Below, one piece after another: positions 24,724 to 32,895 of a DNA stretch of 64,000 nt. Position 1 is the stretch's first letter; each line of letters begins with the position of its first letter. The position numbers and the translations under genes were made by a program. Source of the stretch: Alphaproteobacteria bacterium. GTDB taxonomy: Bacteria; Pseudomonadota; Alphaproteobacteria; Sphingomonadales; Sphingomonadaceae. The notes under the pieces are model-generated. The model saw only the letters and a program-made list of their open reading frames with translations, did no database searches and was not told the origin of the DNA. Location of the stretch: NCBI GenBank assembly GCA_005883305.1, contig VBAC01000001.1:1240001-1304000 (forward strand), given 5' to 3'.

Positions 24724-25578
24724 ATGGCCGCGCGGCCTTATTGGAAGGGACAGATCAGGCTCGCTCTGGTCTCGATCCCCGTGGAAATCTATTCGGCGAC
24801 CCGCTCCGGCGCGACCATCGCCTTCAACCAGATCCACGAGCCGACCGGCAAGAGGATCAAATATGAGAAGGTCGTGCCCGGCGTCGGCGCGGTCGATCCG
24901 GACGAGATCGTCAAGGGCTATCAATACAGCAAGGGCAGCTACGTGCTGCTCGACGACGAGGAGCTGGAGGCGGTCAAGCTGGAGAGCAAGAAGACGCTCG
25001 AGCTGACCCAGTTCGTCGAGCCCGGCGAGATCGACCCGCTTTATTACGAACGGCCCTATTATGTCGTGCCCGCGGACGACCTCGCCGAGGAAGCGTTCGT
25101 CGTGCTGCGCGAGGCTTTGAGGGACACGAAGAAGGTCGCCCTCGGGCAGCTTACGCTGCGCGGCCGCGAATATGTCGTCAGCCTCAAGCCGTGCGGGCGC
25201 GGCATATTGCTGGAAACGTTGCGCTATTCCGACGAGGTGGTGAAGGCGCAGGGCTATTTCCGCGAGATCACCGACGCCAAGCCGGACCAGGAAATGCTCG
25301 AGCTCGCGGAGACTCTGATCGACAAAAAGACCGCCAAATTCGATCCCGCCAAGTTCCACGACCGCTACGTCGATGCCCTGCGCGAGCTGATCGAGAAGAA
25401 GCGCAAGTCGAAGGGGGCGCGGATCGAAGCGGAGGAGGAAGACGAAACGCCGCGGCGCGGCTCCAACGTCGTCGATCTGATGGCCGCGCTGAAGAAATCG
25501 ATAGAAAAGCCCGGCGCGAAGGCCGCCCCGAAGAAGGCGCCGGCGAAAAAGGCGGCGCCGGCAAGGAAGCGGGCGTAA
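24724..25578 (+). CDS. ku: Ku protein for non-homologous end joining
   Basis: The gene encodes 284 residues. The Ku core begins PYWKGQIRLALVSIPVEIYSAT and includes YEKVVPGVGAVDPDEIVKGYQYSKG. Homodimeric Ku binds DNA double-strand ends and recruits LigD. The C-terminal tail is Lys/Ala-rich (KAAPKKAPAKKAAPARK), a basic DNA-interaction tail found in many bacterial Ku proteins. A CGGGAGGCG ribosome binding site precedes the ATG. It is the first gene of the NHEJ pair. Confidence 0.97.
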   Translation: MAARPYWKGQIRLALVSIPVEIYSATRSGATIAFNQIHEPTGKRIKYEKVVPGVGAVDPDEIVKGYQYSKGSYVLLDDEELEAVKLESKKTLELTQFVEPGEIDPLYYERPYYVVPADDLAEEAFVVLREALRDTKKVALGQLTLRGREYVVSLKPCGRGILLETLRYSDEVVKAQGYFREITDAKPDQEMLELAETLIDKKTAKFDPAKFHDRYVDALRELIEKKRKSKGARIEAEEEDETPRRGSNVVDLMAALKKSIEKPGAKAAPKKAPAKKAAPARKRA

Positions 25579-25598
25579 ATGGAGGGCGCGGTCATAAA

Positions 25599-25701
25599 GC
25601 CCTCTCCCGTGGGGAGAGGGTTGGGTGAGGGGTTTCAGCCTCCGCGATTACCCGCCGACGCCCGACCCCCTCACCCCGACCCTCTCCCCACGGGAGAGGG
25701 C
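25599..25701. repeat. Intergenic palindromic repeat, family B copy 2
   Basis: Both arms are near-identical inverted copies of gccctctccccacgggagag, each a hairpin in itself, with centre sequence distinct from copy 1. It fills the gap between the Ku stop and the ligD start. Confidence 0.85.
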
Positions 25702-25722
25702 GTTTTGCGCCGCGTCTGAACC

Positions 25723-28200
25723 ATGCCCTCCCGCAAGACCGACCCCCTCGCCACCTACAATAAGAAACGCGATTTCGCGAAAACCGCGGAGCCTGCCGGC
25801 GCGCTCGCCAAAGGCGACCGCCATGGCTTCATGGTCCAGAAGCACGACGCGACCCGGCTCCATTACGATTTCCGGCTCGAGATGGACGGAGTCCTCAAGA
25901 GCTGGGCAGTGACCCGCGGGCCGAGCCTGGACCCGGCCGACCGCCGCCTTGCCGTGCGCACCGAGGATCACCCGCTGTCCTACGCCACGTTCGAAGGCAC
26001 CATCCCCAAGGGCCAATATGGCGGCGGAACGGTGATGCTGTGGGACCGCGGCACCTGGACTCCGGCGCCCGGCAAGGACCCGAGGCGGACGATCGAGGAA
26101 GGCCATCTCCATTTCACCCTCGATGGCGAGCGGATGAAGGGCGAATGGGTGATGTTCCGGATGAAGCCACGAGGGAAGGAGCGCGGCGAGAACTGGATCT
26201 TGAAGAAGGTCGACGACGCCTATGCGGGCAGCCCCACCGGCCTCGTCGACACCTATCTGACGTCGGTCAAGACCGGGCGGACGATGGACGAGATCGCGTC
26301 GGGCAAGAAGGCGAGGGAAATTGCTCCCCGGCGAAGGCCGGGGCCCAGGCAGGCCGCAGGCCTGGACCCCGACCCGCGCCGGGGAACGGCTTTCCCCAAA
26401 TTCCGCGAGCCGCAGAAGGCCACCCTCGTCGACGAGGTGCCCACCGGCGCCGGCTGGCTGCACGAGATGAAATATGACGGCTATCGCTGCCTGCTCGCGA
26501 TCGCCGGCGGGGAGGCGCGGATCTACACCCGCAAGGGCCTCGACTGGACGGACAAGTTCCCCGAGATCGCCGAGGCGGCGCGCGGGATCGAATGCGGCAG
26601 CGCCCTGCTCGACGGCGAGATCGTCGCCCTCGACGAGAAGGGCAATACCGGCTTCTCGGCGCTTCAGCAGGCCATTTCGGAAGGCGGCCGCGGGCTCAGC
26701 CTGTTCCTGTTCGACGCGCTGGAGATCGACGGCGAGAAATTGGAGGGCAAGGGCAATCTGGAGCGCAAGCAGAAGCTCGCCTCCCTGCTCGGCCCGGGCC
26801 GCCCTCCGTTCATCCTCTACGCCGACCATATCCTCGGCAAGGGCGAGCAGCTCTACCGGGCGATGTGCGAGGCCGGCCAGGAAGGGATCATCTCCAAGAA
26901 GGCCGACGCTCCCTATCGCCACGCGCGGACTAAGAGCTGGCTGAAGATCAAATGCACCCGCCGCCAGGAGTTCGTGATCGTCGGCTGGAGCGAGAGCGAC
27001 AAGAAGGGCCGCGGATTCCGCGCGCTGTTGCTCGGCCTCCACGAAGGGGGGAAGCTGCGCTACGCCGGCAAGGTCGGGACCGGCTTCTCGCAGGCGGTGC
27101 AGCACGATTTGCGCGCCAGGCTCGACAAGCTGGCGACGCAGAAGGCCCCTGCTCCCGTTCCTCGCGCCGAAGCGCGGGGCGCGCATTGGGTCAAGCCCAC
27201 GCTCGTCGCCGAGATTGCCTTCGCCGAGTTCACCGCCGACAATGTCGTCCGCCACGCGAGCTTCCTCGGGCTGCGCGGCGACAAGCCGGCCAAGGAGGTC
27301 GTCGCCGAAATGCCGCAAAAGACGCCCGCCGCCGCCACCGACGACGTGAAGATCTCGAATCCCGACCGGGTCATCTTCCCCGACGCCAAGGTCACCAAAG
27401 GCGAGCTTGCCGCTTATTATCGCGAGGTGGGCGAGCTCATGGCCGAATGGACCGCGAACCGGCCGATCAGCCTGGTGCGCTGCCCGCAGGGCCGAGCCAA
27501 GAAATGCTTCTTCCAGAAGCACGACAGCGGCACGTTCGGCGCCCACGTCCTTCATGTCCCGATCCGCGAGAAGGACGGGCACAACGAGGATTATCTCTAC
27601 GTCGAGGATTCGGCCGGGGTCATCGCCTGCGTGCAGATGGGGACGATTGAGTTCCACGGCTGGGGATCGAAGGTCGCCGACGTCGAGAAGCCTGACCGGA
27701 TCGTGTTCGACCTCGATCCGGACGTCGGGCTCGATTTCGAGCTGGTGAAGAAGGCGGCGCGCGACGTTCGCCGCCACCTCGCGGATATCGGCCTCACCAC
27801 CTTCCCGATGCTGACCGGCGGCAAGGGCGTGCATGTGATCGCTCCGCTGACTCCCGAGGCCGAGTGGCCGGAGGTCAAGGATTTCTGCCACCGCTTCGCG
27901 CTGGCGCTGGCCGAGGCCGAGCCCGAGCGCTTCACGGCAGCGCTTTCGAAGGCGAAGCGGACGGACCGGATCTTCATCGACTATCTGCGCAACCAGCGCG
28001 GGGCGACGGCGATCATGCCCTATTCCGCCCGCGCCCGCGAAGGCGCCCCGGTCGCCGCCCCGATCAACTGGGAGGAGCTGGACGAGATGCAGTCGGGCGC
28101 CCGCTTCAGCGTGCGCGATGCCGATCTGCTGCTCGATCGCGCCTCCTCGCGCCTGCTGCAGGGCTGGGGCGAGGCGAGCCAGGTTTTGCCGAAGGTTTAG
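25723..28200 (+). CDS. ligD: Multifunctional DNA ligase D
   Basis: LigD repairs double-strand breaks with Ku. Domain order is phosphoesterase, ligase, polymerase. The PE domain (about residues 20-160) shows HDATRLHYDFRLEMDGVLKSW. The ATP-dependent ligase motif I EMKYDGYR has the adenylated Lys at 250, with GFSALQQ and WLKIKC later. The polymerase/primase domain starts near residue 545 and has the metal-binding FDLDPD at 662-667. Total 825 residues is typical. An in-frame palindromic repeat occupies residues about 201-222, the linker between the PE and ligase domains. Confidence 0.97.
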   Translation: MPSRKTDPLATYNKKRDFAKTAEPAGALAKGDRHGFMVQKHDATRLHYDFRLEMDGVLKSWAVTRGPSLDPADRRLAVRTEDHPLSYATFEGTIPKGQYGGGTVMLWDRGTWTPAPGKDPRRTIEEGHLHFTLDGERMKGEWVMFRMKPRGKERGENWILKKVDDAYAGSPTGLVDTYLTSVKTGRTMDEIASGKKAREIAPRRRPGPRQAAGLDPDPRRGTAFPKFREPQKATLVDEVPTGAGWLHEMKYDGYRCLLAIAGGEARIYTRKGLDWTDKFPEIAEAARGIECGSALLDGEIVALDEKGNTGFSALQQAISEGGRGLSLFLFDALEIDGEKLEGKGNLERKQKLASLLGPGRPPFILYADHILGKGEQLYRAMCEAGQEGIISKKADAPYRHARTKSWLKIKCTRRQEFVIVGWSESDKKGRGFRALLLGLHEGGKLRYAGKVGTGFSQAVQHDLRARLDKLATQKAPAPVPRAEARGAHWVKPTLVAEIAFAEFTADNVVRHASFLGLRGDKPAKEVVAEMPQKTPAAATDDVKISNPDRVIFPDAKVTKGELAAYYREVGELMAEWTANRPISLVRCPQGRAKKCFFQKHDSGTFGAHVLHVPIREKDGHNEDYLYVEDSAGVIACVQMGTIEFHGWGSKVADVEKPDRIVFDLDPDVGLDFELVKKAARDVRRHLADIGLTTFPMLTGGKGVHVIAPLTPEAEWPEVKDFCHRFALALAEAEPERFTAALSKAKRTDRIFIDYLRNQRGATAIMPYSARAREGAPVAAPINWEELDEMQSGARFSVRDADLLLDRASSRLLQGWGEASQVLPKV
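26323..26387. repeat. Palindromic repeat inserted in frame in ligD
   Basis: The left arm (from 26323, gctccccggcgaaggccggg) is inverted-complementary to the right arm ending at 26387 (acccgcgccggggaac). About 22 of 28 positions match. It is related to the arms of the family A repeats. It encodes PRRRPGPRQ and GLDPDPRRG in the reading frame without a stop, and occurs in a linker that tolerates insertion. Confidence 0.7.
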
Positions 28201-28246
28201 GGTCAGGACTCAATTGGCTTGCTTGGATTGGCGAGCAATCTTTAGA

Positions 28247-28359
28247 GTCATCCCGGCGAAGGCCGGGACCCATGAACTCAATGTTCGGTGGGAAAGACGT
28301 AGGTCTGCGCTTCTTCCCGATCCAAGGTGTTCATAGGTCCCGGCCTTCGCCGGGATGAC
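28247..28359. repeat. Intergenic palindromic repeat, family A copy 3
   Basis: It has the same arms as the copies at 4099 and 5291 with a different centre of about 55 bases. It lies between the convergent ligD and the AraC regulator gene. Confidence 0.88.
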
Positions 28360-28405
28360 TCCGTTGAATTCCCACTCCAGGGGAATTTCCAATCGGATAC
28401 GGACT

Positions 28406-29272
28406 CTACGCCGCCAGCCCCCGCTGCCGGGTCCAGCTCTGCGGCGAGACGCCGTAGGTGCGGCGGAAGGCGTGGCTCAGCGCGACCTGGTCGGAATAGC
28501 CGGTCGCTTCGGCCACCTCCGCGAGCGAGCGGCCGCCGGCCGCAAGCAACTTCGCGGCGCGATCGAGACGCAGCGCACGATGGTAGGAGATGGGCGATTC
28601 GCCGTAGGCATCCTTGAAGTATCGGGCGAGGTGGAATTGCGACAGTCCGGCCACCGAAGCCATCTCGGCCAGCGTCACCGCCCGGGCGATATGTGCGTGA
28701 AGGAATTCGCGCGCTCGCTCGAGCCGGCGGAAGAGCTCGCGGCGGGTCGAAAGCTTGACCGCCTTGAGCCCGTCGATCGCCGCGCGGCTGCGCTCGAGCG
28801 GCTCGGCGATCGCCACCTCGACCCGGGCCACCAGCTCGTCGGCGATCGCCGGCCCGAGCAGCGGGTTGTGGGCGATCCGGCGGCCGTAGTCCCACAAGGT
28901 CCGGCCCAGCGCGCTGGCGCGGGTCGACAGGACCAGAGCGCGGCCGAGCACGGGATCGTCGCCATGGCCCGCGGGCAGGTTCGCGGCCCCATTGGTCGGC
29001 AGCAGTAGGCACAGGCCCGTCATCGCCGAGCGGTTGGTGCCGATGCATTGGCTGCCGGCGTCGAGATAGAGGAACTCGCCCGGCTTGACCGAGATCGTCC
29101 GTCCGTCGATCTCGTAGCGCTCGTCGCCGTCGAGCACGAGCTTGAGCGAGGGCGCGGGGGCTCCGATCATCGAGCTGCCCGGCCCAAGCGCGCAATAGAC
29201 CAGCTTGCCGTCGGGCACCGGCCCGCGCGGCGATTCGATTTGCCGATCCATCACGGTGAAGTCGCAGCCCAT
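28406..29272 (-). CDS. AraC-family transcriptional regulator
   Basis: The gene encodes 288 residues. The C-terminal pair of helix-turn-helices contains AEMASVAGLSQFHLARYFKDAYGES and LAEVAEATGYSDQVALSHAFRRTYGVSP, the standard AraC/XylS DNA-binding domain. The N-terminal part is a cupin-like sensor (GEFLYLDAGSQCIGTN). The ligand and targets are unknown. It is separated from the cytochrome genes, so it may control more distant genes. Confidence 0.92.
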   Translation of the reverse strand: MGCDFTVMDRQIESPRGPVPDGKLVYCALGPGSSMIGAPAPSLKLVLDGDERYEIDGRTISVKPGEFLYLDAGSQCIGTNRSAMTGLCLLLPTNGAANLPAGHGDDPVLGRALVLSTRASALGRTLWDYGRRIAHNPLLGPAIADELVARVEVAIAEPLERSRAAIDGLKAVKLSTRRELFRRLERAREFLHAHIARAVTLAEMASVAGLSQFHLARYFKDAYGESPISYHRALRLDRAAKLLAAGGRSLAEVAEATGYSDQVALSHAFRRTYGVSPQSWTRQRGLAA

Positions 29273-29330
29273 TCGCTCGTCCCGTGTCTTATCCCTCTAG
29301 GACAGTAGGACCGCGAATCTGAATGCCAGC

Positions 29331-29972
29331 TTACAAATAATTGGCGACGATCAGGGTAAGTCCGAGCGACAGGGCGGCGGCAGCCAAGAAACGCCACAGC
29401 GGCGCGGAAGTCATCGTCTCTCCGGACAGCGGCGCTTCCCGGCTCCCGGTAATCATCGAAATGACCAGATCTTCGCGCCTGGCGAAGCGATAATAGAGGA
29501 TCGCCGCCAGATGGAGCGCGATCAGGCCGAGCAGGACATAGAAGAAGGTCTCGTGGCGCTCGGCGAGGGTTCGTGCGCTCTCGTAGGAGACCCGGTGCGA
29601 AAGCGGCCCGGTCTCAAGCCCGTCCTCGTCGCTCGCGAACAGGCCGAGGCCGATCTGGACGGCGAGCACGGCCAGCATCGCCGCGACGCTCCAGCCGCCG
29701 AGCGGGTTGTGTCCGAAGGCGCCGCCGGGCGCGCGCAGGTAGGCAAGCACGGCGCTCGGGCCACGAAGGAAGCCGGCGAAACGCGCGGTCGAGCTGCCGA
29801 TCAGGCCCCAGATCAGACGAAACAGAACCAGGCCCAAAGCGACCTCGCCGAGCAGGATGTGGAGGTCCATCATATCGAGTTCGTGCGTCGCCCAGAGCGC
29901 CGGCACGAGTAGGACCAGCGCCCAGTGAAACAGTCGGATCGGCAGATCCCAGACTCGAACCCTCTCGACCAT
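29331..29972 (-). CDS. Cytochrome b561-like membrane cytochrome
   Basis: The gene encodes 213 residues with four or five hydrophobic segments and histidines at membrane-helix positions: RLFHWALVL near residue 14, MDLHILLGEVALG near 36 and YVLLGLIALHLAAILYYRF near 150. This is the cytochrome b561/Ni-hydrogenase b-type layout with bis-His haem. Its ATG overlaps the stop of the cytochrome c' gene by one base, so the two are translated together. It is the likely membrane electron partner of that c-type cytochrome. Confidence 0.88.
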   Translation of the reverse strand: MVERVRVWDLPIRLFHWALVLLVPALWATHELDMMDLHILLGEVALGLVLFRLIWGLIGSSTARFAGFLRGPSAVLAYLRAPGGAFGHNPLGGWSVAAMLAVLAVQIGLGLFASDEDGLETGPLSHRVSYESARTLAERHETFFYVLLGLIALHLAAILYYRFARREDLVISMITGSREAPLSGETMTSAPLWRFLAAAALSLGLTLIVANYL

Positions 29973-30436
29973 CAATGCTCGGGCGCCCGGTAGCTGTCGT
30001 GGCAGTTGCTGCACGCCCGCGCGACCGCCGGGACCGCGGCGCGGACGGCGTCGACATCGCCGCGCCGGGCGACGGCATCGAGATTGCGCGCGGCCACGAG
30101 CAATGCCGCGCCGGCGTGGGTGAAGCCGGAATGGTCGCTCCAGATTTCGGGCCGGGCGCGCGTGCGCACGCCGCTTTCCGCTCCGGTGCCGCGGGGGAAC
30201 CAGCGCAGCACGTTCGGCGCGTGGCCGACGATGGTTCGGCTGCCGGCGCGGATCGCGTCGATCGACGGCGCGCCGCTCCTCAGCTGGTCGTTGATCCCTT
30301 TCATCGCTCCGCCCATCTGCTTGTAATTGGCCTGGCGCATCCGGATCGTCTCGGCGGCGGACGAGGCGCGATTCTGCGCTGCGGCGGTGGTGACGAGAGC
30401 GGCCAGCGCCGCGGCGGTAAGGATGAGATGCTTCAC
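29972..30436 (-). CDS. Cytochrome c'/c556 family protein
   Basis: The gene encodes 154 residues with a signal peptide (MKHLILTAAALAALVTTAAAQ). The C-terminal haem-binding motif CSNCHDSYR is near the end, as is usual for the class II four-helix-bundle cytochromes c'. It is periplasmic. The order cytochrome c' then cytochrome b is a recurrent pair in Proteobacteria, feeding electrons to or from a quinone-linked b-type protein. The electron donor is unknown. Confidence 0.92.
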   Translation of the reverse strand: MKHLILTAAALAALVTTAAAQNRASSAAETIRMRQANYKQMGGAMKGINDQLRSGAPSIDAIRAGSRTIVGHAPNVLRWFPRGTGAESGVRTRARPEIWSDHSGFTHAGAALLVAARNLDAVARRGDVDAVRAAVPAVARACSNCHDSYRAPEH

Positions 30437-30751
30437 AGATCCACTCCACGCTTACTCGGGCCGCTCCTCATAATGAAGGTGCGGCGCGCGTCCAGCCGGC
30501 CAAACGAAAAGCGCCCCGGCCAGGGGGGAGCCGGGGCGCCTGCAACCGGCGGGGCGTTACGCAACTGGCCCGTACCGATAGATCGCTACGAGGATGCTTC
30601 TACCGACCTTCGGCTGAAGCGAGGCTGACCGCATTCGTCAGCCGCCGTTCAGCATTTGCGGGAACGTGTATTGTATAAATAATACACTTTATCCCTTGCG
30701 CTCGCAGGCGCGAGGCACCAATCTCTCCTCCGATCACGAACGGGGACAGAC
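30437..30751. other. Intergenic region between cytochrome c' and telA
   Basis: This gap of 315 bases holds no open frame that I support. It contains a GC hairpin at 30511-30540 (gcgccccggc to ccggggcgcc), the palindrome GTGTATT-N8-AATACAC at 30666-30687 and the telA ribosome binding site (ggggac). The hairpin has a CTTTTC run only on its minus-strand side, so it might terminate a minus-strand transcript, but no minus-strand gene ends there. Confidence 0.5.
30666..30687. promoter_or_regulatory. Operator-like palindrome upstream of telA
   Basis: GTGTATT and AATACAC are perfect seven-base inverted halves separated by eight bases, in an AT-rich context unlike the surroundings. The centre lies about 75 bases upstream of the telA start. 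The same TGTATT-N8-AATACA arrangement occurs at 50800-50819 before another gene. It fits a dimeric repressor site overlapping the promoter; the regulator is not identified. Confidence 0.6.
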
Positions 30752-31969
30752 ATGGCCACCCAGACCGACACCCAAGCCACCGCCGCGTCCACTCTGACGC
30801 TCGATCCGCCCCAGCCGCTCCAGATGGTTCAGCCCGAGCAGGCGGCGGGCCTGGTACCGCTCAAGGCCGAGGAGAAATCGGCGCTGGAGCAAAAGGTGGA
30901 CCAGTTCATCGGCGAGCTGGTCGCGCTCGACGCCAACTCGCCCGATTTCGGCAAGAAGGTCGATCAGCTGACGACGATGGGCCGCAAGGAGATCGCCGAA
31001 GCCGCCGGCGCCTCCAACCGTTTCCTCGACCGGCCGGTCAAGGCGATTGACAGCAACACCGGCATCGGCGCCAACCTCACGCAGCTCAGGAAGACGGTCG
31101 AGGATCTCGATCCCGGCCGCGGCGGCGCGCTGGCCAAGCCGCGCAAATTGTTCGGCATCATCCCGTTCGGCAACCGGCTGCGCGGCTATTTCCTGAAATA
31201 CCAGTCCGCCCAGAGCCACATCGCCGCGATCCTCGCCGCGCTCGCCTCCGGCAAGGACGAGCTGTTGATGGACAATGCCGCGATCGACACCGAGCGCGCC
31301 AATTTGTGGAAGTCGATGGGCAAGCTCGAGCAAATGATCCACATCTCCAAGGCGCTCGACGCGAAGCTCGAGGAGAAAGCGAACGAGCTCGATGCGACCG
31401 ATCCCGCAAAGGCCAAGGCGATCCGCGAGACCGCGCTCTTCTACACCCGCCAGCGCACCACCGACCTGCTGACCCAGATGGCGGTGACCGTTCAGGGCTA
31501 TCTCGCGCTCGACATCGTCAAGAAGAACAACGTCGAGCTGGTGAAGGGCGTCGACCGCGCGTCGACCACCACCGTCTCGGCGCTGCGGACCGCTGTCACC
31601 GTCGCCCAGGCGCTGACCAACCAGAGGCTGGTGCTGGAGCAGATCACCGCGCTCAACACCACGACGGCCAACATGATCGAATCGACCGGCGAATTGCTCA
31701 AGAGCCAATCGGCCGAGATCCACAAGCAGGCCGCGTCCTCGACCATTCCGCTCGAGACCCTTCAGCGCGCGTTCCAGAACATCTACGATACGATGGACAC
31801 GATCGACCGCTTCAAGGTCGAGGCGCTCGGCAACATGAAGCAGACGGTCGACACGCTCGGCCGCGAGGTCGAGAAGAGTCGCGGCTACATCGCCCGCGCC
31901 GAGGGAGTTGCCCAGAACCAGCTGGCCGGGCGGACCGCGGATTCGCCGTTCACCGCGCTCGAGGGATGA
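30752..31969 (+). CDS. TelA family toxic-anion-resistance protein
   Basis: The gene encodes 405 residues, predominantly helical. Motifs include FGKKVDQLTTMGRKEIAEAA, YFLKYQSAQSHIAAIL and LETLQRAFQNIYDTMDTIDRF. These match the TelA/KlaA family, first linked to tellurite resistance and more widely associated with envelope stress. It is immediately followed by an XpaC-like gene, a frequent partner. A promoter with the TGTATT-N8-AATACA operator precedes it, suggesting tight control. Confidence 0.9.
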   Translation: MATQTDTQATAASTLTLDPPQPLQMVQPEQAAGLVPLKAEEKSALEQKVDQFIGELVALDANSPDFGKKVDQLTTMGRKEIAEAAGASNRFLDRPVKAIDSNTGIGANLTQLRKTVEDLDPGRGGALAKPRKLFGIIPFGNRLRGYFLKYQSAQSHIAAILAALASGKDELLMDNAAIDTERANLWKSMGKLEQMIHISKALDAKLEEKANELDATDPAKAKAIRETALFYTRQRTTDLLTQMAVTVQGYLALDIVKKNNVELVKGVDRASTTTVSALRTAVTVAQALTNQRLVLEQITALNTTTANMIESTGELLKSQSAEIHKQAASSTIPLETLQRAFQNIYDTMDTIDRFKVEALGNMKQTVDTLGREVEKSRGYIARAEGVAQNQLAGRTADSPFTALEG

Positions 31970-31970
31970 G

Positions 31971-32690
31971 ATGACCGCCGACTCTCGGGTCCATCGGGTA
32001 GTTGCCCGCTTTGACGAAGCGAATGCGCGAATCCCGCGCGTCACTGCGGCGCGGCAGGGCTTCTCGCGCACGACTACGGCTTGGGCGAAGCGAATTGCCG
32101 CGCTGGCCATGGCGTTCGTGGGCCTTTTGGTCGCCACGGTCGCGTTCGGTCTTATCGTTGGACCGATTGGCTTGGGCGGGGTGTTCACGGTGGTTTTGCT
32201 CGGGATCATCGTCGCCGGCTTGATGCTCTACGCCGGGCGTGAAAAGCCGATCGTCGATTATAGGGAGGACATGCCGAATAAAGCTGTCGTGGAGCGGCTT
32301 GGAACATTGCTCACGCGCAAGCGCACAGCCCTTCCTGCCCCGGCGGCAAGCCGGATCGATGCGATCAGCGCTCAGCTCCCGTTGCTCGAAAGCCGCCTGT
32401 CCGAGACTCAGTTACTCGATCCGCTCGCTCAGGATGCGCGGCGGCTGATGGGCAAGCATCTGCCCGAGCTGATCGAACGCTACGAGCGCGTGCCCGCCCC
32501 CTACCGCCGCGAGCGCGACGCCGAGGGGCTGAGCGTGGATGACCGGCTCGTTCAGGGGCTCGATGCGGCCAAGACCGCGCTGGACGATCTCGGCCGCAAG
32601 CTTGCCCGCGAGGATGTGGACGCCTTCCAGACCCAGGGCCGCTTCATCGAGTCCCGCTACAAGGCGGACGGTTCGCTAGAGAGCGACTAG
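31971..32690 (+). CDS. XpaC-like membrane protein, partner of TelA
   Basis: The gene encodes 239 residues. Two neighbouring hydrophobic helices (IAALAMAFVGLLVATVAFGLI and GGVFTVVLLGIIVAGLMLYAG) are followed by a soluble helical domain (LPLLESRLSETQLLDPLAQ). This layout and the position directly after telA, one base after its stop, match the XpaC/5-bromo-4-chloroindolyl phosphate hydrolysis family found beside TelA. The name is historical and the biochemical role is unknown. The convergent DUF3309 gene overlaps its last four bases. Confidence 0.7.
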   Translation: MTADSRVHRVVARFDEANARIPRVTAARQGFSRTTTAWAKRIAALAMAFVGLLVATVAFGLIVGPIGLGGVFTVVLLGIIVAGLMLYAGREKPIVDYREDMPNKAVVERLGTLLTRKRTALPAPAASRIDAISAQLPLLESRLSETQLLDPLAQDARRLMGKHLPELIERYERVPAPYRRERDAEGLSVDDRLVQGLDAAKTALDDLGRKLAREDVDAFQTQGRFIESRYKADGSLESD

Positions 32691-32842
32691 ATCCTGCCCA
32701 TCAGGAGCAGGACGATCACGACGATCGCGATCAGGCCGAGGATGCCCGACGGGCCGTATCCCCAGCCGCGGCTGTAGCCCCACGACGGCAGCGCGCCGAT
32801 CAGGAGGAGGATCAAAAGGATGATCAGAATCGTGCCGAGCAT
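32687..32842 (-). CDS. DUF3309 small membrane protein
   Basis: The gene encodes 51 residues: a membrane helix LGTILIILLILLLIGALPSW, then GYSRGWGYGPSGILGLI, then a second helix IVVIVLLLMG. The central W-G-Y-G-PSG motif is typical of DUF3309, a small family common in alpha- and betaproteobacteria with unknown function. A GGGAGAG purine run precedes the ATG at 32842. Confidence 0.85.
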   Translation of the reverse strand: MLGTILIILLILLLIGALPSWGYSRGWGYGPSGILGLIAIVVIVLLLMGRI

Positions 32843-32895
32843 GGAAACTCTCCCAATGTTGTACGAGGGCGTAACGAGCGCGGCGGCGGCTGGTT

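Noticed and set aside
25648-27891. Minus-strand open frame of over 700 codons opposite ligD
   Set aside because: LigD motifs on the plus strand are unambiguous and the opposite frame has no recognisable domain. Such long antisense frames are common in GC-rich genes.
30511-30540. GC hairpin between the cytochrome c' gene and telA as a terminator
   Set aside because: The only T-run is on the minus-strand side, where no gene ends. It is listed in the intergenic entry but not as a terminator.
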